This document shows, piece by piece, positions 1 through 8,179 of a stretch of DNA of 28,555 bases (within the stretch, counting starts at the first letter, position 1; each line of letters opens with the position of its first letter). This stretch comes from a virus: the IMG/VR virus record IMGVR_UViG_3300049729_000020, positions 1-28,555 of that record; one strand, 5' to 3'. The position numbers and the translations under genes were made by a program. The notes beneath the pieces are model-generated. The model had not been told where the DNA came from. It saw nothing but the letters and a program-made list of their open reading frames with translations, and ran no database searches.

Positions 1-814
1 CAAATTGACAATGATGAGTAGAAGCGAATATTCTTCTCTGAACGTTTCTTAATTCTATTTTTAATATTGCTCTTAACTGTTCTTTATCTAAGTTGTTGAA
101 TACAACCATCTTATCTAATCTATTAATAAACTCTGGACTGAACTTCTTTTTGGCGGCATTCTTTGCGAAGTTTACTACTGACTTTCTATTTATTGTGCCA
201 GAAGTAAAACCCATACCATGTCCGTTAGCTTTTTCTATATCTCCAGCACCAATATTAGAAGTCATTAAGATTATAGACTTAGTAAAATCTATAACATCTC
301 CTTTCCCGGTAGTAAGAATTCCTTTATCTAGGATTCCTAATAGAAGATCATGGAAAGCAGGGGATGCCTTTTCTATTTCGTCGAATAGAACAATAGAGAT
401 CTTTATAGTATCAGTATGGTATTTATCTAGCTTTTCTTGACTAATTTGGGAAGAGGAATTCCTTTCTCCATGACCTACATAACTGGGAGGGGCCCCTATA
501 AGTTTTGATATCTCATGAGAAGATTGATATTCCCCGCAGTTTAGTTTTAACATTGCTTCTGGATTGCCGTATAATACCTCAGCAGTAGCCTGAGCCAGCA
601 AAGTTTTCCCCGTACCACTAGATCCTAACAATAGTAAATTAGCTATAGGTCTTGCAGGTGGAAGCATACCCGCTAAGTGCTGCTCATATATTTCAGATAT
701 AGCTTTTACTGCCTCATCTTGGTTTACTATTCTATTCTGCAGATTCTGTTCAAACTCTAAAGCCTCATCAGATCTGCGGTCTAAATCAAGAGGAGTAACT
801 GGGATATGTCGCAT
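1..814 (-). CDS. Clp-type AAA+ ATPase (ClpA/ClpB second-ring type), partial at window edge
   Basis: This is a partial open frame of 271 residues that runs off the left edge, so the C-terminus is missing. It reads as a single ClpA/ClpB D2-type AAA+ module. Walker A GSSGTGKT is at residues 64-71, the pore loop GAPPSYVG at 107-114, Walker B IVLFDE at 141-146, sensor-1 MTSN around 184-187, and the arginine finger in EFINRLD near 232. Family members are hexameric unfoldases that thread proteins through the pore. There is no D1 ring and no ClpX zinc domain; only about 60 residues precede Walker A. The ATG at 814 has AGGAAAG just upstream, overlapping the stop of the preceding gene 8 bases away, so the two are probably co-translated. 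In this context it may remodel tail or head proteins, but the substrate is unknown. The family call is secure; the role is inferred. Confidence 0.93.
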   Translation of the reverse strand, partial: MRHIPVTPLDLDRRSDEALEFEQNLQNRIVNQDEAVKAISEIYEQHLAGMLPPARPIANLLLLGSSGTGKTLLAQATAEVLYGNPEAMLKLNCGEYQSSHEISKLIGAPPSYVGHGERNSSSQISQEKLDKYHTDTIKISIVLFDEIEKASPAFHDLLLGILDKGILTTGKGDVIDFTKSIILMTSNIGAGDIEKANGHGMGFTSGTINRKSVVNFAKNAAKKKFSPEFINRLDKMVVFNNLDKEQLRAILKIELRNVQRRIFASTHHCQF

Positions 815-822
815 TAACTTTC

Positions 823-3800
823 CTAATTGTACATTTCAGGGTTCCGTCTCATGTTTTGGATGAGATTATCGTGGTCATCTCTTTCTATATCAACCTTAGT
901 ATTTCCTGAAGACGTCCTGCTAACGCTGGATGTCATAGTTACTTTAGGATCTCTATTATTTGAAGCAAGTAGCATACTTTCTATAATCTGTCTGTTGGCT
1001 TCCAAAGTTCTATTGGTTCCTGCCGTCAATTCTCTAACTGCTCCATCTATATAAGGCTTTCTCCAAAGAGTATTAGATCTATCATCGAAGATATTAAAGT
1101 CCTTTGCGTCATAACCTTCTAACTGTAATATCTTTAGTTTAACATCTTCATAGTCTAAATTTGGAGAAAAGACATCAGAATTCATGTCTGGGATATTATA
1201 ATTCTTATCTGTGAAAGCTTTAGCTATTTCTACGCTTCTAGAAAAGTCTCCATAATTTAGTTTTGTGTTGGCATTCTTATAGGCTTCTAGTCCTTCTTTT
1301 GTTAGGATTCGGCCGTCTTGACCGACCGGTCCTGTTTCCTTTCCTTCGGCTAAGTCTATATTGGTCTTAGCTTTTAACCATTGAGCCTCTAACGCTTCTG
1401 CTGTGGGAGCTGAAACAGAGGCTAAGATCGTTTGTCTCTTCTCTGGGTCTGTTTCTTTTACAAACTTAGTGAAATATACTGCTTCTCTGCGTGGGAGCGT
1501 AGAAGCTACATATGAAGATTCAGAGAATAAATCCACACCTTCGAAGGTTCTCAGACCTTGATTAGTATACTTGGATCTCTCTCCAGGGACCTTATCAGCA
1601 AGTATCTTACTTCTTAAATATTTAAGGCTATCAGTAATAGTGTTTAAATTTCTCTTCTCTTCTACTTCTTCAGGAACATCTACATATCCTGTAGCCCTCT
1701 TTACAGCTCCTCTTACATATGGCATTAAGAAGTCATGAAGTGGCTTGTCCCACCTTCTCATTCTTGACCCATAGACTTCCTTATCTAGATAGTCCGATAG
1801 TGGGTCTTTATTCTGCCAGAACTTGGTATGTGCTGGTGTGGGTACATATCTTAGAGGATTCCATACTTCTTCATCACCAGTAAATGCAAGCTCTTCTCCT
1901 ATAGTACCAAATGCTTGTGTCATTCCTCCAAATAGATCTCTAGCTTCTGGTCCTGCGTTTCGTCTGTCGAATCTGGCGTATCCTCTATCTATAAGTTCTG
2001 CATTTATATTGTCCGAACTTGTTCTAAAGACAGCATTTATTTCCTCAGCACTATCTATAGATCCACGAGGAACAGTGATAGATACATGAGTTCCAGGAGC
2101 CAGAGCATCCTGTAGATATTTTCCTAGGGCTTGTCTCTTACCCTGTACTTCATCATCTAATGCCTCTCTGGTTATGTTATTGTTTTCCCCGATAGAGATA
2201 GCAGCCATATCTGCTGCAGACATTCCTAAACCACTTAGTCTGAAAGTACGACCAGGGTATTCCTTAACTGATACTCCGTACTGATTCGCAGAATCTATAG
2301 TACCTTCAACAGAGTCCGTCCGGCCAGAGAATATTCTATTGGTTGTTCCTAAAGCAGAGTCTTTAGTCTGTCTAACTCTATCTAATATTCTAGAATATTC
2401 TATTTCTAGATCTGGATTGTACTGAGCTGACTTTGCTACCCTTCCTTTTACTGCTTGATATTCTCTAGAATAAGGAGCTATGTCTGAAAGAATAGATAGT
2501 TTATTAATGTCTGGGTAATCGTTGGGATCTAATCCTTTAAGCTCTGGATGCAAAGATTCGTACCCAGGGCCTGGTAAACGAGCATATCCATCTTCCAGTG
2601 CTGAATATGGATCTCCCTTTTTGAAATTCTTATACGCATCTGCACCTGGAATCCACCCTACATTAGCTAATGAATTGGGAATTTCATTAGCTTGTTGGGT
2701 GTTCTGCTCGTTCTGTATGAATCTTCTTAAAGGCTCAGTATACCCTAAAGCGGCAAACCTACCTTCAGGAGACATGAAATATCCTGCTCCAAGTTCTCTT
2801 TCATAATATCTTCTTTGCAGAGAATCTATCTGTCTCGAGCTTTGTAAGAATACATCCTTGTGTTGATCTGGGAATAACTTAGCCCATACAGATCGTCCAA
2901 TGAATCCATGAAGACCCATGAAATCAGAAAAAGCATATGCTTCTCTATCTATAGTATCTCTAAGACCAAACTCATCTTTGGGAGTTGGATTTGCCAATCC
3001 AACTAAGCCAGATTGAATATTACCACCAGCCTTTTCTGGTTCTATTCCTAAAGCTTGTAATCTGGAGAATACTGGGGCCATGGCTGCGGAGGAATCAGAG
3101 AAGAAAGATTTACTCTTTACTCTAATTACATCCCAACCAGCAGCTTCTATTTCAGCTTGTCTTTTAGCATCTGCAGCAGCATTCCACTTTCCATGATAAG
3201 TAGTGCTGTCAGCTTCTAGAACTACCTTATGTCCATTTCCTTCGAGGGTAAAGTCAGCCCTATAGTTCCCTATGGGGGTTTGTGGGCTTGATTTATATCC
3301 TCTTTCAGCTAACTGAACCGAGATATCTCTTTCAAATGGAGAGTCTACTGCCCCACCCCTAGGCTCTAGTAGAGATGAATATAGGTTATAGTCGGATTTT
3401 CCGTCCCATTCATCAGTATGCATTCTACGTACTGGCTTAACTAGTTTACCAATAGTGGCAGCTAGGAATGGTCCGATTATAGGTACATTAGAAAATGCTG
3501 GAGATGTTACTGGATAAGGCCTGTCTTCATAGTTCTGTTTTTCGAGCCAGTATGGATCTTTAAAGGCTGTTACTGGAGAAACTAAAGGATGGTGGGCCCA
3601 ATAAGCTTCTTCACTTCCATAAATAGAAGCTTTCTCTGCTTGGGCCTTCCATAGAACAGACCAGTGTGGTCTCCATTCTTTTATAGTAGATCCTGAGAAT
3701 GGGGTAATGCCCATGTCCCACCAGCGACCGGTACGGATGGGTACTGGCTCATTCCCAGAATAGATGTCTTGAAGTTCCCCTTCAGACTTGCGAGATCCAA

Positions 3801-5097
3801 TCATTCCAGGAATGAAAGGAATCATTAAAGCCAAGCCAGCTACTAATCCTTTTGCTACTGGCGACGCTTTATTAAATATCTTTAGGAAGGTAGCATCAGC
3901 TTTGGCTATACCATGCTCTACATCCCTTCCTTTGGCAAATATCCTAAAGGCAGCTTCCCTAGCCATCTGATGGGGGTATTTGTCTCGTAGGACGTTCCCA
4001 TAATGAATAAGGGCCCCAGCTACCATTCCACCTAGAGGAAGTGCTACAGGGCCGTACTGAGGCCCAGGAATGACCCTTGCATAAGTGTCTGTTATGCTTC
4101 TTAGGCCTGGAGTTTCGTCAGTTGCTTTGGCACGGGCTAAAGTGACTGACTGGAATGCATTTACAGCTGTATTGGAAGGCAGATGATGAAGTTTATAGTC
4201 TAGGTATGGAAGTGCTACTCCTGCTATTAAATAAGCTGGGAGAACTCGCTTACTTAGCAGTTCATTAATTATTCCCCTGCCATTCTTTTCCAGGAATGGT
4301 ATATGGAGTATTTTGTTATAGCTTCCGGCCTTAACTCCTATTCCAAATTCAGCGAATAGGTTCTGTTGGGGTCGTTCGACTAACCCAAAAGCTATTCTAT
4401 GGAACTTAGTAATGAAGTTAGAGAAAGGCTTCCCATCTCTTTCAGCTAGGACTGGAAGCATGGAGATAGATCTATAACCTACCTCTCCTTCTTGTCCTAC
4501 TAATCCCTGTACCTTAAATGAGGTACCAAGTCCTTTTGGCTTTTGGCCGCTCCTTAAAGCTTGGAAGTTGGACCAAAGATCTTTAAGTGGATTATCTGTA
4601 TGTACAAACTCATATGGTTCGGTAGATATGGGTGCACCATACCTAACCGAAGAAGTTCCTAACCTTCCTTCTTTGTAGAACTTAACCTTTACTGAGGGAT
4701 CTGTAGATAAACTTAGATAGCCAGTTTTGTCTAACTTATTGAATGTCAACCCACCGGCTTGGGCTAAATTGACATCTGTACCAATAAGTCTTTTTAAATG
4801 TTCAGCTAACGGAGTTGTATGGCTATTTACAAATAAGTTTTCATGAGGAATATGGACACTGCTGACTATATGAGCAGATGCCATTTCTGACAAGCTAGCG
4901 GTCTTAAATATAAAACCAGGAGACTTATTTTCTAGGTTCTCTGTGAAGTTATATAAATTCTTAGCATAAGTAGGACTATAGTTTAGTAGGCTTTTATGAG
5001 CAAAAGAAACCGCCCCTACCACCGAAGCAGTTGCAGCCCCTACAGCTATAGGACTAACATTTGCATCATCTGGATTGAGACGGTTATTATTAAACAT
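823..5097 (-). CDS. 1424-residue tape-measure-position protein with DUF559-like nuclease and SNase-like domains
   Basis: This is the longest gene in the window and follows two probable tail-assembly chaperone genes, the usual place for the tape measure. It does not look like a plain coiled-coil tape measure. Hydrophobic or Gly/Ala-rich stretches occur near residues 15-34, 286-298, 343-366, 414-433 and 536-553, which could be membrane-active after ejection. Residues 586-668 match the DUF559/Vsr-like PD-(D/E)xK fold: SPFER at 586-590, YRAD with D615, the core VVLEAD with E628 and D630, TYH at 633-635 and GWDVIRV at 654-660. Residues about 921-1045 resemble an SNase (thermonuclease) OB-fold: TFRLSGL at 951-957 and INAELIDRGYARF near 1031-1043. 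The usual acidic catalytic residues after FRL appear replaced, so this second domain may bind rather than cut. The C-terminal 370 residues are charged and unrecognised. A tape-measure or ejected-protein role is inferred from position and size. The ATG at 5097 has only a weak AGG upstream. Confidence 0.85.
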   Translation of the reverse strand: MFNNNRLNPDDANVSPIAVGAATASVVGAVSFAHKSLLNYSPTYAKNLYNFTENLENKSPGFIFKTASLSEMASAHIVSSVHIPHENLFVNSHTTPLAEHLKRLIGTDVNLAQAGGLTFNKLDKTGYLSLSTDPSVKVKFYKEGRLGTSSVRYGAPISTEPYEFVHTDNPLKDLWSNFQALRSGQKPKGLGTSFKVQGLVGQEGEVGYRSISMLPVLAERDGKPFSNFITKFHRIAFGLVERPQQNLFAEFGIGVKAGSYNKILHIPFLEKNGRGIINELLSKRVLPAYLIAGVALPYLDYKLHHLPSNTAVNAFQSVTLARAKATDETPGLRSITDTYARVIPGPQYGPVALPLGGMVAGALIHYGNVLRDKYPHQMAREAAFRIFAKGRDVEHGIAKADATFLKIFNKASPVAKGLVAGLALMIPFIPGMIGSRKSEGELQDIYSGNEPVPIRTGRWWDMGITPFSGSTIKEWRPHWSVLWKAQAEKASIYGSEEAYWAHHPLVSPVTAFKDPYWLEKQNYEDRPYPVTSPAFSNVPIIGPFLAATIGKLVKPVRRMHTDEWDGKSDYNLYSSLLEPRGGAVDSPFERDISVQLAERGYKSSPQTPIGNYRADFTLEGNGHKVVLEADSTTYHGKWNAAADAKRQAEIEAAGWDVIRVKSKSFFSDSSAAMAPVFSRLQALGIEPEKAGGNIQSGLVGLANPTPKDEFGLRDTIDREAYAFSDFMGLHGFIGRSVWAKLFPDQHKDVFLQSSRQIDSLQRRYYERELGAGYFMSPEGRFAALGYTEPLRRFIQNEQNTQQANEIPNSLANVGWIPGADAYKNFKKGDPYSALEDGYARLPGPGYESLHPELKGLDPNDYPDINKLSILSDIAPYSREYQAVKGRVAKSAQYNPDLEIEYSRILDRVRQTKDSALGTTNRIFSGRTDSVEGTIDSANQYGVSVKEYPGRTFRLSGLGMSAADMAAISIGENNNITREALDDEVQGKRQALGKYLQDALAPGTHVSITVPRGSIDSAEEINAVFRTSSDNINAELIDRGYARFDRRNAGPEARDLFGGMTQAFGTIGEELAFTGDEEVWNPLRYVPTPAHTKFWQNKDPLSDYLDKEVYGSRMRRWDKPLHDFLMPYVRGAVKRATGYVDVPEEVEEKRNLNTITDSLKYLRSKILADKVPGERSKYTNQGLRTFEGVDLFSESSYVASTLPRREAVYFTKFVKETDPEKRQTILASVSAPTAEALEAQWLKAKTNIDLAEGKETGPVGQDGRILTKEGLEAYKNANTKLNYGDFSRSVEIAKAFTDKNYNIPDMNSDVFSPNLDYEDVKLKILQLEGYDAKDFNIFDDRSNTLWRKPYIDGAVRELTAGTNRTLEANRQIIESMLLASNNRDPKVTMTSSVSRTSSGNTKVDIERDDHDNLIQNMRRNPEMYN

Positions 5098-5108
5098 TTA
5101 AGGCCTAT

Positions 5109-5645
5109 TTAAGTAGTATTGTTTCTCTCTGAATGCCTCTTTTTAGCCAGTTCCTGGGGCGATAATCTCATGTTCAGTGGCCTCTCTTTAGGTATTTGTT
5201 TGGGCGCTGGAGGAGGAGCAGGATTCAATACTTCTCCTACTATAACTTCTGCTTGTGCTACTCTCATAAAAAACTTACTTGGGGTCCAGCTTTTTACCTC
5301 TTCTATCTTATAGTCAAATACATTACATACCATGGCTTGGGCGCTTAAAAGATAATCACTCTTTACAGCATTTCTAGCATCGTTTAATATCTCTATAAGA
5401 CATTTAGCATTACCACTAAATGGGTTATGAGATACTTGTTGGTTGGCTATAAAATAACCAGCCCCCGCTGTCAATGTTTCTCTAGCTGGGCCGTCTAGAA
5501 CACATGTATCGAGTATAGCAACAGAGATCTCAGGAGGTATATCAGATAACTCCCTAGTCCCACATATATCTTCGTACTCTTGCCAAGTGAGGTCTCTCCA
5601 TGATAGAGAGACCCCCGATGGCCATGTAGCTCTATAGCTTGCCAT
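5109..5645 (-). CDS. Probable second tail-assembly chaperone-like protein
   Basis: This 178-residue protein lies between the first chaperone-like gene and the giant tape-measure-position gene. The N-terminus is compact and acidic or aromatic (LSWRDLTWQEYEDI), followed by a helical body and a proline-rich, basic tail (PAPPPAPKQIPKERP near 143-157, then a Lys/Arg/Asn-rich end). Many tailed phages encode two chaperone products here that coat the tape measure during tail assembly and are absent from the mature tail. The usual arrangement, a programmed frameshift joining the two, is not possible here: both genes are in the same frame and in-frame TAA and TAG stops separate them. The ATG at 5645 has only a weak GAG-type ribosome site. 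The function is inferred from position and general shape; a small baseplate factor is the alternative. Confidence 0.6.
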   Translation of the reverse strand: MASYRATWPSGVSLSWRDLTWQEYEDICGTRELSDIPPEISVAILDTCVLDGPARETLTAGAGYFIANQQVSHNPFSGNAKCLIEILNDARNAVKSDYLLSAQAMVCNVFDYKIEEVKSWTPSKFFMRVAQAEVIVGEVLNPAPPPAPKQIPKERPLNMRLSPQELAKKRHSERNNTT

Positions 5646-5672
5646 GTAACTCTATGAAAATAAAGGAGTTAA

Positions 5673-6125
5673 TTACAAATCGCTCGAAAGAACTTCAAAG
5701 GCTGTAGGATCGACGTAGTCACTCATCCATGCAATAAAGTTAAAGATGGTTGAACTAAGTCCAGCAGATCCAGCTTTAAGTTCTTCAGCAGTTAGTTTAT
5801 TGGATGCAGTAGCGTTAGTCCAAACAGTACACTTTGCTGATACTAGAACTTCTAATTCAGCGGATTTCTGTTCTGGCTCGAGGTTCTTTGCTAATTGTCG
5901 GGACAAAGATGCTAGTTCTAAATGACCCACTGCCCTAAGAATAAACAGGCGTTTACCTCCATCTGGGGTGAATACCTTAAGTCTTCCATTAGGAGTCTGT
6001 ACCTTTAATGCTAGGATGGCATCTTTATTTGGCCCACCAGCCTTTTCAATTAAAGTATAAGGATCTAGTAATTCTTCTTTTGCTTGTTCTACTTCTGCTA
6101 CTTGTTCTTGGATTTCTTCACTCAT
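5673..6125 (-). CDS. Probable tail-assembly chaperone
   Basis: This 150-residue acidic protein starts with a Glu/Gln-rich helix (residues 1-20) and continues into a small mixed fold containing VFTPDGGKRLFILRAV and a helix ending ELASLSRQLAKNL. Size, acidity and position, directly after the tube genes and before the tape-measure-position gene, fit a tail-assembly chaperone. The ATG at 6125 is supported by GGAGAT a few bases upstream. The stop at 5673 is followed 27 bases later by the next start in the same frame. I checked the -1 and +1 frames near the stop and both close quickly, so there is no frameshift extension. No catalytic motif is visible. The role rests on context rather than a diagnostic motif. 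Confidence 0.6.
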   Translation of the reverse strand: MSEEIQEQVAEVEQAKEELLDPYTLIEKAGGPNKDAILALKVQTPNGRLKVFTPDGGKRLFILRAVGHLELASLSRQLAKNLEPEQKSAELEVLVSAKCTVWTNATASNKLTAEELKAGSAGLSSTIFNFIAWMSDYVDPTAFEVLSSDL

Positions 6126-6143
6126 ATTAATGTAATCTCCGGG

Positions 6144-7175
6144 TTAACGTAATCTTCTTGCAATAAACGAATAGCCATCGCTTAGTGTATTTCCTGAAGT
6201 ATCAATTACTTGGTCGTTCGCTATTAATTGACAATTCTCTAAAACTCTTTTAACGGTTCTACCCGCTCCTTCTAATTGTACCACTAAATCAAACGCAATA
6301 CCTTGATATAATGCATTAGAAAATCCTTCTGTTATGTCCGGGAAAATAGATACTGCATTAGTAGCATAGTTTTGTGCCGTGCTTAAACTAACATTTGAGT
6401 TGCTTAAACTCTTAGTTATAGCTGCTTTTACTACTGTTATTTGAGACTGATTAGATGCTACTGTGGCCCCGGCACCTGTAGTAGGAAGTCCTTGTTGTTG
6501 AGTCTGAAGTTGATTCAAGGTATAAACAAGGTTATTTAGAGTCGTCTGATCCCCACCTGGATCTGATAATACTAAATTCTGATAGGCCTGTAATACAGTA
6601 TATAAGTATCCCTCACTTACGAAGTTTAGACCTAACTGACCTTGTACTATAGACTTTCCCTGGGCTGTAGCATCATAATATCTGGATCTATATCCATAGA
6701 TAGGAATCTTATTGTCTTGGAGGGTATACTGTACAAATATGTTTTCATCAATGAAAACATTACCTATGTATAGCCTTGCATCTTGGCAAGTGAAGTACTT
6801 ACCGAATTGACCATTAGCAGCTGTAAATACCTCTGCATCTGTAGGAGGTACTAATATCTGGGGTTGAACAGCATGTGCTTGGGATTGAAACTGACCAGAA
6901 GATATTGGGGTGGGGGAAACTCCTACTGTGCTAGTATCTTGCTGTGATGTAGCCTGAGCATAAACTGAAGTACTAGATGTAGCATCTATAGTAGAGTTAT
7001 GAAGAACTTCCCCAGTAGAAGGGTTAGTTATCTGTAAATTGTAGGATCCAGAAGGTACTGAAGTAGAAAATGTGGAGGAAGTAATAGCCCCAGTAATTGG
7101 AGTTCCCCCTCCTACTGGAGCTAGTTGATAGGTATTAGTCCCTGCAGAATTTGTAGTTATATTTACTGTGGACAT
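6144..7175 (-). CDS. Tail-tube-like paralogue 3 with N-terminal beta domain and inserted Gln-rich helix
   Basis: This 343-residue protein is the third of three consecutive tube-like genes. Residues about 1-60 form a small Thr/Ser-rich beta domain (SGSYNLQITNPSTGEVL, PEGA-like in appearance). A linker leads to a tube-like core from about 130: FIDENIFVQYTLQDNKIPIYG, then YDATAQGKSIVQGQLGLNFV, matching the first tube gene's YTVTREKAPIYCLG, SFSRNKRGVGGSLV layout. The core is interrupted around 190-275 by a Gln-rich, probably helical insertion, then resumes at GIAFDLVVQLEG and ends SDGYSFIARRL. Known tube-fold paralogues act as tail tip, baseplate-tube junction or hub proteins, and this could be one of them. 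The ATG at 7175 has an AGG-type site overlapping the preceding stop. Confidence 0.65.
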   Translation of the reverse strand: MSTVNITTNSAGTNTYQLAPVGGGTPITGAITSSTFSTSVPSGSYNLQITNPSTGEVLHNSTIDATSSTSVYAQATSQQDTSTVGVSPTPISSGQFQSQAHAVQPQILVPPTDAEVFTAANGQFGKYFTCQDARLYIGNVFIDENIFVQYTLQDNKIPIYGYRSRYYDATAQGKSIVQGQLGLNFVSEGYLYTVLQAYQNLVLSDPGGDQTTLNNLVYTLNQLQTQQQGLPTTGAGATVASNQSQITVVKAAITKSLSNSNVSLSTAQNYATNAVSIFPDITEGFSNALYQGIAFDLVVQLEGAGRTVKRVLENCQLIANDQVIDTSGNTLSDGYSFIARRLR

Positions 7176-7182
7176 TATTAAC

Positions 7183-8112
7183 CTAGTTTACAAGAGGTAT
7201 TAGGTCGTTAAGGGGAGGGGAAGCCATTAGATCCATAGGTGTCTTTTCTCCCCCGCCGGTTATATTCTGAAGCCTCTGAAGATATATTTGAGAAGTATCT
7301 AGAGGTAGAAGGGGAGTAAAATCATATGCCATCCAAGAAATGGTTCTCTCTGTTAGAAGATCTTGTACTGAATAAACCGTCCCGTCGTTAAGGAACTCTA
7401 CTCCTATTATAGTCCTTGCAGAGGCATATCCTTCCTCATTTGCAAAGACCATAGTTATATTAAATGGAGGCAATTGATCTGTTTTTGTTACCTGGGAATC
7501 TTTTGATTTATCAGTTACTGTAACTGATTGTAAGAACGTAGCTAGAGCATCTATACCCATCTCAGTTAAAATCATGGTCCCAGCGATGCTCCTGGTACTA
7601 CGACTATAGCCCTTAGGATTAGTATAACCTAGGGCTCTTACTGTACTTTTCATACGGTAAGAAGTAACCGATATTGTATGGCATTCTATTAATTGTTGAA
7701 ATTGGTTTGGTTTGCCTACTGGAGTACAATCTATTAAGAGCTTTAAATCAGAGCCCGTAAAGGTAGTAGAAGTGGTATTTACTCTAGTTCTAATATTAGA
7801 GTTGCCAAAGAAGTTTATGAACGGAGCGGGCCCGGTAGCAGCAGTATAACTATCCATATAACCACTGGAAGTGGGAACTATAGCTCCGCCACCTATTAAA
7901 CCATTTAATTGAGATAGAGTTGTAGCTGGAACAAGGTTAGCCGTAACTGCTATGGTGGAGGCTTGAGTATTTCCTGGATTTGGTGCTGGAGGTGTTGGAC
8001 CAACTCCTATAGAGTCAGTTGGGGAGATAATTCCTACCCAGTCTGTAGATTCTGCTGAAAACCCAGAAGAGGGGAATAAACCAAAGGATGTATTTGATTG
8101 ATCGTCTAACAT
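7183..8112 (-). CDS. Tail-tube-like paralogue 2
   Basis: This 309-residue protein has an N-terminal extension of about 110 low-complexity residues rich in Pro, Thr, Ser and Gly, then a tube-like core at about 123-265. The core parallels the first tube gene: YRMKSTVRALGYTNPKGYSR aligns with YTVTREKAPIYCLGSPDPRS, and PPFNITMVFANEEGYASART with LPFDITLAATNEMGAASAMR, followed by GVEFLNDG versus GVEILNEA and a matching Ser/Gln-Asp segment. These are two independent blocks in the same order, so homology is convincing. It may form a minor part of the tube or the junction to the baseplate. The gene begins 24 bases after a perfect hairpin (8137-8168) and has no clear ribosome binding site at ATG 8112, which suggests lower output than the upstream paralogue. 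Confidence 0.72.
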   Translation of the reverse strand: MLDDQSNTSFGLFPSSGFSAESTDWVGIISPTDSIGVGPTPPAPNPGNTQASTIAVTANLVPATTLSQLNGLIGGGAIVPTSSGYMDSYTAATGPAPFINFFGNSNIRTRVNTTSTTFTGSDLKLLIDCTPVGKPNQFQQLIECHTISVTSYRMKSTVRALGYTNPKGYSRSTRSIAGTMILTEMGIDALATFLQSVTVTDKSKDSQVTKTDQLPPFNITMVFANEEGYASARTIIGVEFLNDGTVYSVQDLLTERTISWMAYDFTPLLPLDTSQIYLQRLQNITGGGEKTPMDLMASPPLNDLIPLVN

Positions 8113-8136
8113 TTCTATATTTTCTAGTATAAAGAC

Positions 8137-8168
8137 AAAGAGGCCTCTAGTTGGCTAGAGGCCTCTTT
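8137..8168 (-). terminator. Perfect 14-bp hairpin between tube paralogues 1 and 2
   Basis: AAAGAGGCCTCTAG pairs perfectly with CTAGAGGCCTCTTT around a 4-base loop. On the transcribed strand it is followed by the moderately U-rich GTCTTTATAC. It looks like a partial intrinsic terminator or an RNA-stabilising hairpin at the end of the first tube gene. The U-tract is imperfect, so incomplete termination is likely. Confidence 0.75.
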
Positions 8169-8179
8169 TAGATAGTAAG

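Noticed and set aside
93-440. Plus-strand open frame of 115 codons
   Set aside because: It lies opposite the Clp ATPase, whose Walker and sensor motifs are on the minus strand; composition reflects the complement of that gene.
5640-5760. Programmed frameshift joining the two tail-assembly chaperone-like genes
   Set aside because: The two genes are in the same frame with TAA and TAG between them, and the -1 and +1 frames around the end of the first gene close within a few codons. No slippery sequence can link them.
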